64,000 nucleotides of DNA from Blastobasis lacticolella (GCA_905147135.1 LR990048.1:16910563-16974562); one strand, 5' to 3'. Positions 48,801 through 57,649 are shown, counted from the first letter of the stretch. Notes: generated by a model not told the origin, from the sequence alone. Made by a program: numbers and translations.

Positions 48801-50312
48801 AGAAATATAGAAACGATTGTAACTTGGCGAGTAAAAGAAGAAACGCTTTGGAACAAACTCCTTAAACACGACTATGTTTTTTACCCTTATTTAAAGAATG
48901 CACCAATTTCTTTTGCAGGCGTTGTCGCTCCAACTGCTAGCGGCGGTGGCGGCCGGGTTCCTGTTCACGGCGATCGTATTGGTTGACTCGCATGCTTGGA
49001 TCTACATCAACACCAAGTAAGTAGAATTGATTTTGATTAATTTTTTGACTTCATTCATAAGATATTAGAGGCGTGTCACGTTTTGGGGTACACGTTGCTG
49101 CTAGCCTGAAATGATATTTATTTGCCAAAACCATTGGATACCATAATCAACCGATGAAGGGATCGTACCGAAACTCCAACACCGACAAGCCCCACTTTCC
49201 GAAACCCCGGTCTAACACTACCCCCGACCCGCCCCCAGACACGTCGGTGGCGTCCGCAACCGGGCGTCCCGTACGCCTACTTTCCCAAAACCTGGTCTAA
49301 CACGTCCCCCCACCCGCCGTTACACGCGTCGGCGGCGCCCACAACCAGGCGTCCAAACGCCTACAGGAAGGCACAGGACCGGCCTTTGTGGAGATCTCTG
49401 GGGGAGGCCTATGGTCGTCTTCTGGCTGATATGATGATGATGATGATGCTCCCCAGACGCGTGGGCGGCGGCGAGGAGCAAGCCCCGTTCCTGTCGTCGG
49501 GTGGCAGCAGCGCGGCGTCGCGCACTTTACCGCGCCCCGCGCCCTACAATAATGGGAAGCCGCCCTCGTACAGTGCCGCCGTGCAACTCATGGACTTGGG
49601 GGATACGCAGCGGCCTAGGTAATGTTACTACATACATACATAACGTTACGCCTTAGGTTAAGCCTGTGCTGTTACATGAACTTCATCATAAATTATTGTG
49701 ACACTGTGGGAAATGTCTATCCTGTGTCCTGGTCACGGCACTGCCTCACTGTACCTAACCCGATCTGATTTCAGTCCAGTGGACAGGTCGCGGGTAGCAG
49801 TAGACAGTGGGCAGCGCGACACCGCGATCCATTATAATTTCATTCTACCGCACACTGCTCAACAAAAATAATTCTGAAACCACCATATCCTGTTCACGGC
49901 GCTATATCGTTATACCTAACCCCACATGATTTCAATCCTGTCGGCAGGTCGCGGGTGTCGGACAGCGTTACTGTTTTTTTTTATTCTACTTAGTGACAAA
50001 CAAGCAGACAACCAACCTGATGGAAAGCGGTAACTGTCGCCCATAACATCTACGATTAATGCCCTATTATTCTGACACCACCGTATCCTGGTCACGGCCC
50101 CATATGACCTAACCCTCTCCGTTTCCAGTCCCGTGGGCCGCTCCCGCGTCTCAGGCACAGCCACCCTAGGCCGGGGCGCGTCGGGCCTGGGCGCCGGGGC
50201 GACCCTGGGAGCGCTCTCCGGCGCGCACACGCTGGGCCGCGCGCCCCACAACGGCAAGTACGCGACGCTCAGCAAGCAGTGCAAGACATTGGAGAGCAAC
50301 GACTTCTACTGA
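36730..50312 (+). CDS. ttyh: Tweety (TTYH) family membrane protein, gene span to the first stop
   Basis: Eleven coding exons: 36730-36864, 37663-37791, 39900-40043, 40813-41025, 43431-43559, 45324-45461, 46959-47103, 47332-47477, 48919-49016, 49457-49618 and 50129-50312. All have GT-AG borders and consistent phases, giving 540 aa, close to the usual length. The family forms dimeric five-helix plasma-membrane proteins linked to volume-regulated anion currents, cell adhesion and lipid handling. Five hydrophobic helices are visible: about 54-72, 89-108, 217-238, 248-275 and 397-417. Sequons NVT26, NDT33, NQT165 and NAS182 lie in predicted extracellular parts. A conserved block LGILGSIPGAWLILTLL and TRCCDRK marks exon 2. 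The cytoplasmic tail carries PPSY (461-464), a WW-domain ligand of the kind through which TTYH2 meets Nedd4-2. Several exon borders are duplicated into introns. Confidence 0.9.
36874..37129 (-). repeat. Family B repeat inserted at the ttyh exon 1 donor
   Basis: Minus-strand full-length copy flanked by GAGGTGGGTATC at 36862-36873 and 37130-37141. The duplicated target includes the exon 1 splice donor, so GAG|GTGGGT now occurs on both sides of the insertion. Confidence 0.9.
37179..37266 (+). pseudogene. Diverged duplicate of ttyh exon 1
   Basis: Aligns with 36781-36864 from 'ctgct' to the donor, preserving 'acatcaacgtgacgctgcac', then 'atcttcgcgcccaact', and CAAG|GTGGGT. It reads YINVTLHVMKDIFAPNLSIH, but a TAG and a 4-base insertion lie upstream and no acceptor is obvious. 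Probably a dead exon copy. Confidence 0.8.
37663..37791 (+). CDS. ttyh: ttyh exon 2 (residues 46-88, TM1)
   Basis: Acceptor TATTGCAG, donor AAG|GTGAGA. Encodes the first membrane helix and the basic TRCCDRKQRPP loop, the most family-typical stretch in the window. Confidence 0.92.
38010..38085 (+). repeat. SINE family A tail fragment
   Basis: Matches the family A 3' portion ('ctgatctgccaaatcctg', then 'catggtcaaggcggaccc'). Confidence 0.7.
38086..39343. other. ttyh intron 2, AT-rich
   Basis: No coding content seen. 38270-38600 contains Helitron-type repeat words in minus orientation ('accgcatccaaatcgctcca'). Confidence 0.5.
39344..39509. repeat. Foldback element, long hairpin
   Basis: The arms (39344-39412 and about 39440-39509) are near-perfect reverse complements, starting ATTTTAAAGCTATGTTCCGG. 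The centre contains 'gtgaccatgatgcatgcaac'. A foldback/MITE-like structure in ttyh intron 2. Confidence 0.85.
39562..39751 (+). mobile_element. Short non-autonomous Helitron-like element
   Basis: Starts TCTATACTTATATTATAA at 39562 and ends CTAG at 39748-39751, with A before and T after, the expected A|T insertion. The body includes 'gaaactactggaccgatttc' and 'gggtgacataggctatata', and a 'gtgcgaagccggggcggctg' 3' hairpin zone. Confidence 0.7.
39900..40043 (+). CDS. ttyh: ttyh exon 3 (residues 89-136, TM2)
   Basis: Acceptor CATTCCCAG, donor CAG|GTAGGC. Encodes helix 2 then GLFGNDDLHNAMLQSIQAG, the start of the large extracellular loop. A SINE fragment ends about 55 bp upstream. Confidence 0.92.
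40608..40723 (+). repeat. Duplicated acceptor and start of ttyh exon 4
   Basis: A diverged copy of 40776-40891, offset 168 bp, including CTTCCCCAG and the first 26 codons of exon 4. The offset is a multiple of three and the frame from 40645 is open into the real exon, so use of the upstream acceptor would add 56 residues in frame. Confidence 0.85.
40813..41025 (+). CDS. ttyh: ttyh exon 4 (residues 137-207)
   Basis: Acceptor CTTCCCCAG, donor AAG|GTTTGT. An extracellular Ala-rich helical segment with two sequons. A duplicated acceptor and exon start lie 168 bp upstream, at 40645. Confidence 0.85.
41094..41150 (-). repeat. SINE family A 3' fragment
   Basis: 'cttggcgttaatgtcccggt' through 'ggcccggggtccgcc' is the reverse complement of the family A end. 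Confidence 0.75.
41488..42601. mobile_element. hAT-like non-autonomous element in ttyh intron 4
   Basis: Termini TAGAGATG at 41488-41495 and CATCTCTA at 42594-42601, with inner ends of repeated CCGGATATCCGG-type palindromes. It is flanked by an 8-bp direct repeat GTTATTTT (41480-41487 and 42602-42609). An 8-bp target duplication with TAGAGATG termini fits the hAT superfamily. No transposase is present, and a LINE fragment is nested at 42030-42265. Confidence 0.85.
42030..42265 (+). mobile_element. LINE 3' fragment nested in the hAT-like element
   Basis: Broken reading with RWCEHVLRRPKDH, then HATWLTADQRDLKDN and ATAQNRKKWRK, as in C-termini of RTE-group LINE proteins. A different lineage from the 17.6-kb fragment. 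Confidence 0.65.
42955..43100. repeat. Degenerate tandem repeats related to the ttyh exon 5 acceptor
   Basis: Three imperfect units of about 50 bp with 'ctatccaacgtatt' and 'ctatgggtat' words. The same words form the actual intron 4 end ('cccatccaccgtattccccc', then AG|CGTCTCTGGGTGTG), so the units look like copies of that boundary. Confidence 0.65.
43431..43559 (+). CDS. ttyh: ttyh exon 5 (residues 208-250, TM3)
   Basis: Acceptor TTCCCCCAG, donor TGC|GTGAGT. Starts RLWVWEAARW and encodes helix 3 plus the start of helix 4. The coding sequence is very GC-rich in an AT-rich intron setting. Confidence 0.88.
43835..45109 (+). mobile_element. 5'-truncated Jockey-like LINE with target duplication
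   Basis: Flanked by the 13-bp direct repeat TTAAACTTGTGAA at 43822-43834 and 45110-45122 and ending in a poly(A) run. The frame is intact from the 5' break to the stop at 44970-44972. It shows the RT fingers/palm: YRPISLLPILSKLFERILL, AFLDVKQAFDRVWHKGLL, GVPQGSVLGPILYTIF, and catalytic FADD near 44319-44330, then thumb and YLGMHLDRRLTWRTHI. The endonuclease and the RT N-terminus are missing, so it cannot move by itself. The intact frame suggests a young insertion in ttyh intron 5. Confidence 0.93.
45324..45461 (+). CDS. ttyh: ttyh exon 6 (residues 251-296, TM4)
   Basis: Acceptor GTTCCAG, donor GAC|GTGAGT. Encodes the rest of helix 4 and the start of the second extracellular loop. Its last 78 bp and its donor seed the 101-bp array that follows. 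Confidence 0.87.
45384..46580 (+). repeat. Perfect 101-bp tandem array across the ttyh exon 6 donor
   Basis: About 11.9 copies of a 101-bp unit made of the last 78 bp of exon 6 (from 45384), the donor GTGAGT and 23 bp of intron. Donors fall at 45462, 45563 and so on to 46573. The copies I compared are identical. It stops inside the last unit and joins an RTE fragment. Confidence 0.95.
46581..46735 (-). mobile_element. RTE-like LINE 3' fragment
   Basis: Minus-strand copy of the tail seen at 17563 ('ctcgacataggccttccccc', 'tctgcatccagctcgtgcc'). It begins right where the 101-bp array ends. Confidence 0.75.
46736..46958. other. End of ttyh intron 6
   Basis: No coding content or named repeat; runs up to the exon 7 acceptor. 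Confidence 0.5.
46959..47103 (+). CDS. ttyh: ttyh exon 7 (residues 297-345)
   Basis: Acceptor CTTCCAG, donor CCCG|GTAAGG (phase 1). An extracellular loop beginning MVHYYLSCKVSREN, with a cysteine expected to pair with one in exon 8. Confidence 0.87.
47101..47276 (+). repeat. Duplicated ttyh exon 7 donor with G-rich flank
   Basis: Copy 1 (47101-47184) and copy 2 (47209-47276) both start CCGGTAAGG and end GAGGGGATTGAATG, diverged by substitutions and indels. The G-runs after both donors (GGGG blocks) could form G-quadruplexes. Confidence 0.8.
47332..47477 (+). CDS. ttyh: ttyh exon 8 (residues 345-393)
   Basis: Acceptor ACGGCAG, donor CAG|GTGGGT. Encodes the end of the second extracellular loop, with cysteines in ALECRMARTYF and RAACDAGLQ. 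Its 3' half seeds the second 101-bp array. Confidence 0.87.
47408..48751 (+). repeat. Perfect 101-bp tandem array across the ttyh exon 8 donor
   Basis: About 13.3 copies of a 101-bp unit: the last 70 bp of exon 8 plus 31 bp of intron with donor GTGGGT. Donors run from 47478 to 48690. Copies appear identical. The unit length equals that of the unrelated array at 45384. Confidence 0.95.
48919..49016 (+). CDS. ttyh: ttyh exon 9 (residues 394-426, TM5)
   Basis: Acceptor TTTTGCAG, donor CAA|GTAAGT (phase 2). Encodes LQLLAAVAAGFLFTAIVLVD, the last membrane helix, then HAWIYINTK. Confidence 0.9.
49199..49372 (+). repeat. Diverged duplications upstream of ttyh exon 10
   Basis: Two units of about 85 bp share 'ggtctaacac', CCCC-rich sequence, 'acacg' plus 'gtcgg' words and 'cgcctac'. 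The first includes a splice-like CGCCCCCAG|ACACGTCGG at 49230-49247, resembling the true CTCCCCAG|ACGCGTGGG at 49449-49465. Confidence 0.65.
49373..49450 (+). mobile_element. RTE-like LINE 3' tail abutting the exon 10 acceptor
   Basis: 'gcacaggaccggcctttgtg' to 'gatatgatgatgatgatg' is the end of the RTE element seen at 4308-4672. It ends 6 bp before the ccccag... acceptor, so the last 75 bp of intron 9 are mostly transposon. Confidence 0.85.
49457..49618 (+). CDS. ttyh: ttyh exon 10 (residues 426-479, PY motif)
   Basis: Acceptor CTCCCCAG only 7 bp after an RTE LINE tail, donor AG|GTAATG (phase 2). Cytoplasmic, with GEEQAPFLSS and NNGKPPSYSAAV. Confidence 0.87.
49619..50128. other. ttyh intron 10
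   Basis: Contains three loose copies of a 'cctgttcacggcgctatatc' / 'tcctggtcacggcccc' motif followed by 'cctaaccc' (49737, 49888 and 50088) and a SINE-like fragment near 49990-50060. Confidence 0.5.
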
Positions 50313-50355
50313 GACAGGCCCGGCGGCGGCGCGATCTCGCCCGAACATAACGCAG
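50129..50355 (+). CDS. ttyh: ttyh exon 11 with stop codon TGA at 50310-50312
   Basis: Acceptor GTTTCCAG. Encodes a Gly/Ala/Ser-rich tail ending KYATLSKQCKTLESNDFY before TGA. The exon continues 43 nt past the stop to a good donor GCAG|GTGGGT at 50356. Confidence 0.85.
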
Positions 50356-51706
50356 GTGGGTGTGTGGAGAGTTTTTTATTTTAATATTTATTTATTTAAA
50401 AAAAATTACACTTTATTTTACACTTTATTGCACACAATAAATTACATAAACATCATACATATAAACGACACAACTATTTCTAAAAGAAATTTGTTCCAGC
50501 AGTTTTTTTTATGTAATTCGGCAGACAAACAGGTTTACGGGCCTTTTGGAATGTGGTCACCGCCGCCTATGGACATTGGTAACACCAGGGGCGCTACCAA
50601 TGCTTTGCCCGACACTAAGGATACATCTAATAGACCTCCTGAACGATTCCATGTCATTATTGATTACAGTGGCAAAGAATGCACAACAAATTTCGTCAAG
50701 TCAAGTTGAACACCTAATTACTGCAGTCAAGCATTTTAAAATGTTGCTTCTATGCGACTACGAATGCTGTGCGTGGGACGTGATGTAAAACAATTTATAT
50801 AAAAAAACTTTTTGACGTTTGGGAAGAGTCCCTCTGCACGCGTCTTTTGCATTCCGCGTTCACATGATCTTTCATTTATTTATGCCAGTTGAGAACATCT
50901 TAACTTGGGCTTGTAGTTTCTGCCCATGCAATGCAAAAACTAAGAGACACATTCATCTTGACGACCTGAGTGGTTCAGTGGTCAACATGCTAGTCTGCCA
51001 CGCAAGAGGTCCCGGGTTCGATTCCCGGCCGGGCAGAATTTGAAGTGATGAATTTTAATTTCTGTTACGGGTCTGGGTGTTCTATGTATAATAAGTATAT
51101 CTCTAAAAGTATATAAGTAGTTTATCAGTTATCTAGCACCCATAACACAAGCTTTGCTTACTTTGGGGCTAGATGACGCTGTGTGAATTTGTCCACGATT
51201 ATTTATTATTTATTTATTTATGATCTATATTTCCAAAGATACGATTTCCTTTATCGACTTGACTAATTCCCATTCTCACCCCAGGAAGCGGCAGCAACTC
51301 GCGCGCGAGCAGCCTGAACCGCTTCGACCCCAAGTACGCGTCGTTCGGGCCGCGCGCCCCCCGCCCGCGCGCCGCGCCCCCCGCCCCCCACCTCGCCACC
51401 TTCTCCTCGCCCCCCGCGCCGCCCGCCCCCGCCCCCGCCCCCGCCAACGCCAACGCCCAACCCGCCCCCCCAGCGACATCCAACCAGGACAAGTACGCCA
51501 CAGTGCGAGCCCCCAGACGCGCCGAGCCGCAACCCCTGTCCGCGGCCGCTTTGGAGTACCGCTCGCTGCAGAGGCCGAGGCGGCAGCCGGCTCAGCCCCA
51601 CCGCCGCCGACAGGAGAGAACCGAACGCCCGGACCGACCCCACCAGGGGCCCCACCAGTACCACCAAGCTGATGTGCGTGACTTATACGCGGTCACGGAG
51701 TTATAA
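50313..51706 (+). CDS. ttyh: Candidate stop-readthrough extension of ttyh (154 codons)
   Basis: After TGA the same frame continues for 14 codons to a phase-1 donor at 50356. The exon at 51285-51706 (acceptor TCACCCCAG) resumes in that frame and stays open for 139 further codons to TAA at 51704-51706. The translation holds SLNRFDPKYASFG, a Pro/Ala-rich linker, DKYATVRAPRR (echoing KYATL in exon 11) and LYAVTEL at the end, a class I PDZ-ligand pattern. The other frames are also open here because of high GC, so openness alone proves little. The phase match and the motif echo are the stronger points. Alternatives are an isoform that splices out the stop, or plain 3' UTR. Confidence 0.5.
50503..50712 (-). 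mobile_element. LINE ORF2 C-terminal fragment (CR1/L2-like)
   Basis: Minus-strand fragment starting at a T-run, with 'ggcagacaaacaggtttacg' and 'tggtcaccgccgcctatgga', like 11706-11935. Lies in the intron between the ttyh stop exon and the candidate extension exon. Confidence 0.75.
50963..51217 (+). repeat. tRNA-headed SINE, family E, full length
   Basis: A-box-like 'ctgagtggttcagtggtcaa', B-box-like GGGTTCGATTCCC, then the family body to 'tttggggctagatgacgctg' and a TTTATT tail. Partial copies are at 19785, 27965 and 55190. Confidence 0.85.
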
Positions 51707-54700
51707 GGCGGTCAACGGCGCTGCGTTGGCGCTGGGAGCCGCTAAAGTCTTTTAAAGCGTTTTGTAAGGCCGACGGAAAGCTTTGATTGTCTTGAAACTG
51801 CTGGTTCGAGGGTCAAGTTATGAGGAATGCTGGTTAAAGGCCTTAACGATCACAGCGCTAAAATGTTGCCGTTAGAGCTAACGCACCTTCTGAAAGCTAA
51901 CGCACCTTTATAAGACTTGAGTTTGGTTGGTGTACGAGAAAAGGTGGGAAGTATACGATACGAAAACCAAAAAACAATTTTGTGCATCAAATCTGGAAGT
52001 GAATGTTGTCAGCCGTTTGAAATACGTTGGTATTTTTGACTCGATTCCGCCGAAAAAGTTAGACTACGACGTGACGTGACAAAAAATTATCTCTACTAAG
52101 GGACTGTTTTCATTCGAATATTGGCTATGCTGCTATCATAGCGGATAGAGAGAGTGAAGTGTGCTTAGACTTAGACCATAAATGTTTAGGCAGTAATGCG
52201 AAGTGAGAATTATTGCGACGGTTACCGCGTTGGTACTAAAGAAGTTAAGCGGCAAAATTAAAAGTGGATGTTTAATAAAAGATTGCTCAAATCTTTGTAA
52301 TTTATGTGAATACTTGTCTGATGTATTGAATTGAACAATATTATGTAAAATATTAATTTATTCCTTTACTATTAATTAGTACATAATAAAGGGTTTTCGA
52401 AGTGTTTTTTTGCACAAAATGTTTTATAAAACTTTTTTGTACGGTGGAAATTTCGAGCGGCGGGGAAGGCCTACGTTATTGTTTTTGAAATTTTTCGTAA
52501 CAATAGGAAACGCAATTATGTTCGTCAGTTGATGTGTTGTGCCGTCGTTTAATTTAAAGAAAAGGTTTCGACGAATCATGAAGATAAAATGTCCATACTA
52601 AAGGCTGTGTTACCATACACTAACACTTAAAATGACCAATAAATTAATGATGATTTTTCACACAAGCAAATAAATGTGGTTAAAATAACTGTGACAGACT
52701 GTGCGTTTTTGACTCTGTTTTCGCTCAATCTAGTATTAAGGTTAATTCCGGTTACGGTGTAACATTGGGCTAACTTTTGACTTTGATATCGACTAACGAC
52801 GGTTTGTATTATAATTATCTTATGAGACCAGGTGGTATATTTTTGAACCGCTCGCATCTATGCGAGCGCTCTCCTTCTAATACCTGTCTTTTCTAGCAAC
52901 GTACCACGAACGTGAAAGGGTCAGGTAGCGCACGCAACGAAAATAGGACACCTGATTTTCATTTAGGGAATCTCTTATGAAATCTTCTGATGATCTGATT
53001 TCGTCTTTACACACAAATTCCATTTTCTAAATCCACAACATATTTTCAGTCCAATTTATTTACTTCCAACAAATATGAAACCGTGGTTTTTCGGCAACGT
53101 CATAATGTTACAATCATAGGTGAATGCTTGTTAGTAAGTCTAGATGAAATGCCAAATCTGTAGAAGTTTCTGGCGATATTCGTAAGGATAAATACTAAAC
53201 TAAATTAGTATCGGCTTTGAGCCTGAATGTAGGGTACTAAAAGTGTTGTATCTCTACTTAACATTTTACAATATGTATATAGCGGTGTGTTTATCGGGTT
53301 TACTGCTAAAGGTTGAAATCTCGGCCAGAACTCGTCTATGAAACATCAGGAAGAGTATATAATTCATTGTTAATATTTTAATGGCGGTAGTTCAATAATA
53401 TCGATAGAAAATTGATTACTTGAAGGTAAAAGTCTTATTACAATCGATTAGATTTGGAGTCGTCGAGTTCTGGCCTTCATGCCTCGAAAGACCAGGCCTG
53501 CGAACCCTATTTAATATAGCCTCGTGTGTGACTTTTTATATTTAAATAAAATTCAATCTTTTGCATAGTCTAAAAGGTAATAGTCGAATTTTTTTTACTA
53601 ATTAGAATCTCTAGAACTTATGATTTCGGAAGCAACTCGTAACTATTTAGTGTAAAGTAGCACGGGTCTACTTGTACATATTTATTTATAAGTACACTTT
53701 AAAACTATGAATAATTAAATAGTAATTGAGAAATTAATCGAGCATTCCATCGTGTGTGAATTAGATGAAATCGGTAGGATGCAAATCAAATTGAACTCTC
53801 TGTAAATGTAAATATGGTGCAAAACTGCCATCTGATACGAATGTACTAGTAATAAATTAGTCACTAATGTAAAGGACAAATTCTGCTCCAGCTATAACAC
53901 CACAAGAACGTAGATTTTAATCGGAATCTTTTAATGAAAATGATATTATAATTACAGCTAAATTGATTAAAGAAGTGAATCTAATATCATTTTTAGGAGA
54001 TATCCCTAATATTTGTAATCTAAATAGCTCTGTATTTACTTAGTGGTAAGAAGAAATGGTACCAGTGGAACTATAAATAAATAAAACTAGACGAATACGT
54101 TTTGTATTTCAGTATTAAAATAGGGAATTTTGTGAGATTTTACAACGACGTTTGTATACGTTTTTTTTTGATGGAGCAATAATTCTTTTTTTCGCTTCTA
54201 GTGCGGGCTTGTATTGAAATGATTGAAGCAGTATGACTAATATTTTTTCTTATTTACTGAATGAACTATCCATATACACTTTTCTCGTGAACAGCTCATT
54301 TCTTTTGAGTCCCAAATAGGCAAATGAGTCCTATTTTTTTAATGTAACATTCGCCAATCGGTTCCCGAAACTCTTTAACCAGTCTCAGGGTCTCCAGCAG
54401 AAAACCTTGCTCAACCTCTTACTTTTTTTTCTATATAATAAAAAAAATATCTGTCAATGGTTTCAAAACAATCCCGCACACTTTTCATGGTACCGTAAGC
54501 AGTGTATTCGCCAAAGATAATGCATAATTGATCATAAATAGTATACAATAAGATTAATGTAATTTATTATAAGGTATTCGTAGTTTCTCATCATTCGTAT
54601 TGCATGTTTTCATTAAAAAGTTTGAAAAATAATGTAAATCGTGTTACTGTCTATGACTGATATTGCGGTTCATGAAAATAAGAATTGGAAGTTCAATAAA

Positions 54701-55189
54701 ACTGTGTTATATTTCCCAACATGCTAAGGAACTGTGCAATGCGTATGTTGAGTTTGTATTTTGAGTCTGTAAATTGCGATCTGAGTAACTGGGAATATTT
54801 AAATTAACGTAGCGTACCCTATTTAGTTTTTATGTTAAAAACACTGTTCATATACCTATATTATATATGCATAAGGATTTATTTTCTATAAGAACTCGGA
54901 TAAAGTCTGCTTGATATGAAGTAAAAGCCCTTTTGAACTAGCGAGGAAAAGAAAAGCCTATGTTGACTGGTCATGAGGAAAAGCTGCTAGGTATGTACCT
55001 CCATACAATGAAGGTATATTGAGTACCAAGTACTACTATTTACTTATCCCACAAAGGTAAAACATTGACAAGTTAATGACTGGAGCATTTCTACCTATAT
55101 TATACTCAGAACACAAAGATTTTGCAATAATGTTGTACATAACTGTGTTCAGTCTAAATGTTTCTTTATTAAATTATTTATTCATACAT

Positions 55190-55300
55190 ATTTACAAAGA
55201 ATTTATGTAATATATCAGTTATCTATAGCACCTATAGTACAAGTTTTGCTTAGTTTGACGCTAGATGGCGCTGTATGCGTTTCTCTTTATCATAATAACT
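55190..55300 (+). repeat. SINE family E fragment
   Basis: Diverged copy of the 3' part ('tatcagttatctatagcacc' to 'gctagatggcgctgtatg'). Confidence 0.7.
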
Positions 55301-56259
55301 TAAATTGGCTTTAGATTTAATCTTGCCAATCCTGCACTTTTACTTCCATATCAGCAGACTAATCTTTATGTATCGAAATGACTAATACAGAACACAATAA
55401 ACCAAATTATATTAAAATGTATATCTGTTGTAAACGATAAGACACACCAGTTTCAATGTAATTAATGCACTCTATTTATAAATAATTAATAATTAAAGTT
55501 TAGCCTGGGACAGAGGTGCATCACTTCTAACCTAATAAAGGTTTCGAGTGCAAATGCACTAAATATGTACTTATTTTATTTATTATTCTATAATCCGGTT
55601 TAAAAATTATCAGATTATTCAAATCATTATATGAGCCGGTGTTCATTATCTTATCTTCAGCTATAGACATACGTAATCCATGCTATCTATAATCTGTCCA
55701 GACTGACATGTCTTATTTGGTTAAGGAAATTATGTATTCAAATGGATAATGTGCAGCAGTATTCCTTGAAATTTACATTCTATTTGTTTCTTGTATAATT
55801 CTCGACATCTATACACAATGTACGTAGCGTGATTGATACGGCAAGTTGTGATTTTGGGCATTGTTTCTTCACCAAATAAGACAAGTCAGTTTAAACAGAT
55901 CATACACGTAGACCATACTACGTTGATAAAATTAAACAGGCGACGAGAAAGACCCGCGTAGTGGCACGACGGCACGGCAAGGGGACAAGTAAAAGAAACT
56001 CTAGTAAAGTAAAACAAAGTACTCAAAGTAAAGTAAAGTAACTCAAGGAATGATATACATAATTATAGACACTCACGCCCGTATCCCATAGCAATGACAA
56101 TGAAGTATAGGGGTCCATATTCTCATCATAATAGTCTTCCAAGCGGTCAAGGCTTCGGCCGAGGTCCGCTTTGATGATGATTCTGGGGTCTTTTGGCTAT
56201 CCACGGCGACTGGTGCCAACTCGCACAATCCGTTAGGGAAGAACTGATTCGCTAGGGTC

Positions 56260-56360
56260 GCTTGGCGTTGATGTCCCGGTTGTGCTCTCGCGCACAAGGG
56301 CCCGGGGTCCGCCTAGACCATGATCTAGTATTTGGCAGATCTGGTAATTAACCAGATATA
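56260..56360 (-). repeat. SINE family A 3' fragment
   Basis: 'ggcgttgatgtcccggttgt' to 'cccggggtccgcctagacca' is the reverse complement of the family A end. Confidence 0.75.
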
Positions 56361-57649
56361 GTAGTTTACAATCTTATTGTTTAATCTTTATGAAAGCAAA
56401 TAAATATGAATATGAATTAATGGAAATGGAAATCTAGGCTTGGCGCAGTATTGCTTCCGTACCCACAATCGTTGTTAGTGGAGTTTGAACTTTATTGTCA
56501 TTGTTTTAAGTTACATTTTTGCTCGGCTCGTAGTCGTCGGAGATACTAGGACCTTTACGGAGGTTTGAAGTGATGTACATTTGTTCCTGTAGTCATTTGT
56601 GAGGGGCGTCGAGTCCGTAACGGGCTAATACACAAGGGCTACTAATTTTTGTTACATTTTGTACTGGAGATTGTAATGACACAATATTTACATAATTTGT
56701 ACGTATTTTTCACGTCCCTCGTTGTTTGTGAAATGATTAATCCAAGTATCGTATTTATATTGTAAGTTACAGCAGTTACCATTAATTTCAATGTAATTTA
56801 TTTACTTATTCCATTCGTTTGTGTAGGTTTCACTTGTCATACATTAACTTCATTTCTAATGACAGAATAATCCTCTATATTTTGGAATTTATTTGTAACG
56901 TACTCTAGTCGGCGGCGAATAAAGCACATCGGGTAGTTTCGGCTTCGTAGAGGAGTACGAACTAAGCCGAAGTGTATTACATTTTACCATCTGTACAGCC
57001 GTCGAGTGCGAGAAACAAGTTTGTGCCATATTTTCTTTTGTTTGTTTTTTATAATTATTTGAAAATGGAATCTTACATTTTGTTAAGTCGTTATTCTCCT
57101 ATATTTGTTAAGCGTTTTTTAGGATTCCTATTTTGTATTTAATTTTTTACGCATTGTTTTGATTTTGATGTCAATTAAGGTGCGCCCTGTGTATATTGAA
57201 CTTAATGCATTTTCATCGCGAATATATTGTGAGTAATTATTAAAACAAACGCACATCTACAATTTTAAATGATCACAAATGAATTGTAGAGACAAGAGCA
57301 ACAACATGATAAAAAAAATGAACAGACACAAACAAGAAAAAACAAAACTAAAAAACGGGTACTTGAGTATCAATAAAATCAATAAATAAAATTGACGTAA
57401 TTTATTATTACTTACAATGTATTCGTGCATTTAGTATCGTAAGTCTCGATCCGAGGTTACTCCGTGTATTGTAATACTATTAATAAAAAGGTTGATGAGT
57501 ATCGAGTATAGAACAAGTGTATGAGTTTACAATGAAAATAATAAATGGATTAAAATTATTTTCTCGTTTTTTTCTATTTTTCTTCTACGTAATATTGTAT
57601 AGGACAAACTAATGAAAGAGAGGAGAGCAAGTATAAATGATTATGACAT

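Larger units (their letters stand above)
51707..57649. other. Repeat-poor AT-rich region after ttyh
   Basis: Nearly 6 kb with no supported ORF and few named repeats (SINE E fragment 55190-55300, SINE A fragment 56260-56360), in contrast with the rest of the window. AATAAA or close variants occur repeatedly (for example near 52385, 54077, 57372-57392). It may be a long 3' UTR of ttyh or a conserved intergenic region. Confidence 0.4.
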
